NCBI GenBank assembly: GCA_009663185.1
Contig: VJZX01000024.1
Coordinates: forward strand, 1 to 47,887
Origin: Isoptericola halalbus
GTDB lineage: Bacteria > Actinomycetota > Actinomycetes > Actinomycetales > Cellulomonadaceae
Direction: 5' to 3'
Length of the DNA stretch: 47,887 nucleotides
Position numbers and translations under genes: made by a program. The stretch's first letter is position 1. Every line of letters starts with the position of its first letter. Positions 46,763 through 47,887 of this stretch are shown here, in pieces. The notes beneath the pieces were generated by a model, which had not been told where the DNA came from, did not search any database, and worked only from the letters and a program-made list of their open reading frames with translations.

Positions 46763-47137
46763 ACCTGTGTCCGCGATGCGGTCGTCGCCGCCGCCTCACC
46801 AGGCCGCCGGCTGACGAGTCGTGCGTGTCACGCTCGCCGGCCTCACACCGTCGGAGGCGCTCGTGCTAGCCTTGAGCGCTGACCGACCCGTACGTCCCCG
46901 GACGTGCGGGTGCATCAAGTGGAGTCCATCCCACCCGAGCACCGACCGTGCCGCCCCGGAGCGGCCGACAGGAGCCGGGTCCGGTCGGGCGAGGCGCTCT
47001 CGCGGCGCGTCGCTCTGCCCCGGTCGCCGGCGCGTCGCGCGCGCCCGGCGTCGGTACGACGGCCTCCACCTGTGCTCAGGGCGGGGGCCATTCCTGCGTC
47101 CTGGCGGTCGTACCGACGAGTTCCTAGGAGCATCACC
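46763..47137 (+). promoter_or_regulatory. infC promoter and long structured 5' leader
   Basis: No gene is supported here. TAGCCT at 46867-46872 is a plausible -10 box, which would give a leader of about 259 nt. The leader contains a hairpin CCCGTACGTCC / GGACGTGCGGG (46887-46897 and 46900-46910). It also has a perfect 12-bp long-range repeat, CGTCGGTACGAC (47049-47060) and GTCGTACCGACG (47107-47118). This second stem closes 5 nt before the TAGGAG ribosome binding site (47125-47130). The arrangement suggests translational or attenuation control of infC. Confidence 0.6.
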
Positions 47138-47887
47138 ATCAGCGAGCCTCGCATCAACGACCGGATCCGCGTCCCCGAGGTCCGGCTCATCGGCCCTGGC
47201 GGGGAGCAGGTCGGCGTGGTTGCCACGGCGGTCGCCCTGAAGCTTGCCCAGGACGCCGACCTCGACCTCGTCGAGGTCGCCCCGGACGCCCGCCCGCCCG
47301 TCGCCAAGCTCATGGACTTCGGCAAGTTCAAGTACGAGTCCGACATGAAGGCGCGAGAGGCGCGGCGCAACCAGGCGAACACGGTTCTCAAGGAGATCCG
47401 GTTCCGCCTCAAGATCGACCCGCACGACTACGGCACCAAGAAGGGCCACGTCGAGCGCTTCCTGGCCGCGGGCGACAAGGTCAAGGTCATGATCATGTTC
47501 CGCGGCCGCGAGCAGTCGCGCCCGGAGATGGGCGTGCGCCTGCTGCAGCGTCTGGCCGAGGACGTCGCGGAGCTCGGCTTCGTCGAGTCGATGCCCAAGC
47601 AGGACGGCCGCAACATGACCATGGTCCTCGGGCCGGTCAAGAAGAAGGCCGACGCCAAGAGCGAGCAGCGCAAGCGCTCCGCCGAGGTCAACGCCCAGCG
47701 CAAGACCAAGTCGGAGGCCAAGGCCGAGGCACGCGCCCGGGAGGTCGCTGACGAGGTGGCCCACGACGGGTCGGCGCAGGAGGTTCCCGCGCCCGAGGCC
47801 TCTGCCGAGCCCGCTCCCGCCCAGCCGGTGCCGGCGCCCGCGCAGGCCGAGCCCGCGCAGGCCGAGCCCGAGCCCGCGCAGCCCGAG
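47138..47887 (+). CDS. infC: Translation initiation factor IF-3 (3' end beyond window)
   Basis: IF-3 binds the 30S subunit and checks initiator tRNA and start codon. The frame reads [20 protein letters not shown] (N-domain), [27 protein letters not shown], a linker helix, [47 protein letters not shown] and [15 protein letters not shown] (C-domain, ending near residue 170). A Lys-rich then Pro/Ala/Glu-rich tail of more than 80 residues runs off the window with tandem 15-bp repeats. The likely start is ATC 47138, 7 nt after AGGAG; infC commonly uses rare start codons. An in-frame GTG at 47072 would add 22 residues but lies in the leader hairpin and has no ribosome binding site. Confidence 0.92.
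   Translation, partial: MSEPRINDRIRVPEVRLIGPGGEQVGVVATAVALKLAQDADLDLVEVAPDARPPVAKLMDFGKFKYESDMKAREARRNQANTVLKEIRFRLKIDPHDYGTKKGHVERFLAAGDKVKVMIMFRGREQSRPEMGVRLLQRLAEDVAELGFVESMPKQDGRNMTMVLGPVKKKADAKSEQRKRSAEVNAQRKTKSEAKAEARAREVADEVAHDGSAQEVPAPEASAEPAPAQPVPAPAQAEPAQAEPEPAQPE
47836..47886 (+). repeat. Tandem 15-bp repeat in the infC 3' region
   Basis: GCCCGCGCAGGCCGA occurs at 47836-47850 and again at 47851-47865. After a 6-bp GCCCGA insert a diverged copy follows at 47872-47886. It encodes repeated Pro-Ala-Gln-Ala-Glu units in the IF-3 tail and continues to the window end. Confidence 0.8.

Noticed and set aside
46821-47240. A plus-strand open frame covering the infC leader
   Set aside because: It has no family similarity, is in a different frame from infC and lies over hairpins. 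It is better read as leader RNA.

Overview
The window is very GC-rich (third codon positions almost all G or C) and carries the gene set and order of a Gram-positive actinomycete. Markers include murG-murC-ftsQ-ftsZ-pgeF-sepF-yggT-divIVA in order, a DnaE1-type polymerase with an intact PHP motif, a PriA-type HisA beside hisH, an F420/FMN PPOX-type protein, and many promoters in which a TAnnnT box sits 6-8 nt before the start codon. I infer order Micrococcales, probably near Cellulomonas/Cellulosimicrobium. No 16S gene is present to confirm this.

Region 1 (1-15,950) is housekeeping. It holds the 3' part of the division and cell wall cluster (murG, murC, ftsQ, ftsZ, pgeF, sepF, yggT, divIVA), a DksA/TraR-like protein with a decayed zinc finger, lspA, an RluD-type pseudouridine synthase, a DUF1232 protein, dnaE, a Nudix hydrolase, a DUF899 protein, a PPOX-type flavoprotein and a small S4 RNA-binding protein. 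Many genes overlap by 1-4 bp (GTGA or TGATG), which implies translational coupling.

Region 2 (15,990-30,615) is a split histidine block. hisD stands alone behind a TAGACT promoter. It is followed by a frameshifted kinase-acetyltransferase fusion, an alpha/beta hydrolase, a SWIM/SNF2 helicase, a RecQ helicase with a C-terminal phosphoribosyltransferase-like tail, a membrane protein and a Rieske lipoprotein. Then come hisC-hisB-(unknown)-hisH-priA-sseB, restarted from an almost identical copy of the hisD promoter. hisG, hisF and hisI are not in the window.

Region 3 (30,649-32,373, minus strand) is a three-gene operon: DUF1844 protein, coiled-coil membrane protein, and a trypsin-like serine protease lipoprotein.

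Region 4 (32,418-44,700, plus strand) is the main accessory locus, a mannoside-use cluster. It has a GH38 alpha-mannosidase, a sugar ABC importer (lipoprotein plus two permeases, no ATPase), a LacI-type repressor, a GH5-like beta-mannosidase candidate and a GH92 alpha-mannosidase. Two promoters share one architecture: TTGACA, then a matching 14-bp operator about 31-32 nt further on. None of the three hydrolases has a signal peptide, so short mannose-containing oligosaccharides are probably imported and then trimmed inside the cell. N-glycan fragments or mannan oligosaccharides are the likely sources. A 16-bp hairpin ends the cluster.

Region 5 (44,710-47,887) holds furA-katA on the minus strand, with a TGGAATCATTCCA operator at the furA promoter. 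On the plus strand is the start of infC, with a long structured leader, a probable ATC start codon and a repeat-rich C-terminal extension cut by the window edge. I saw no tRNA, rRNA, CRISPR array, insertion sequence or prophage gene.
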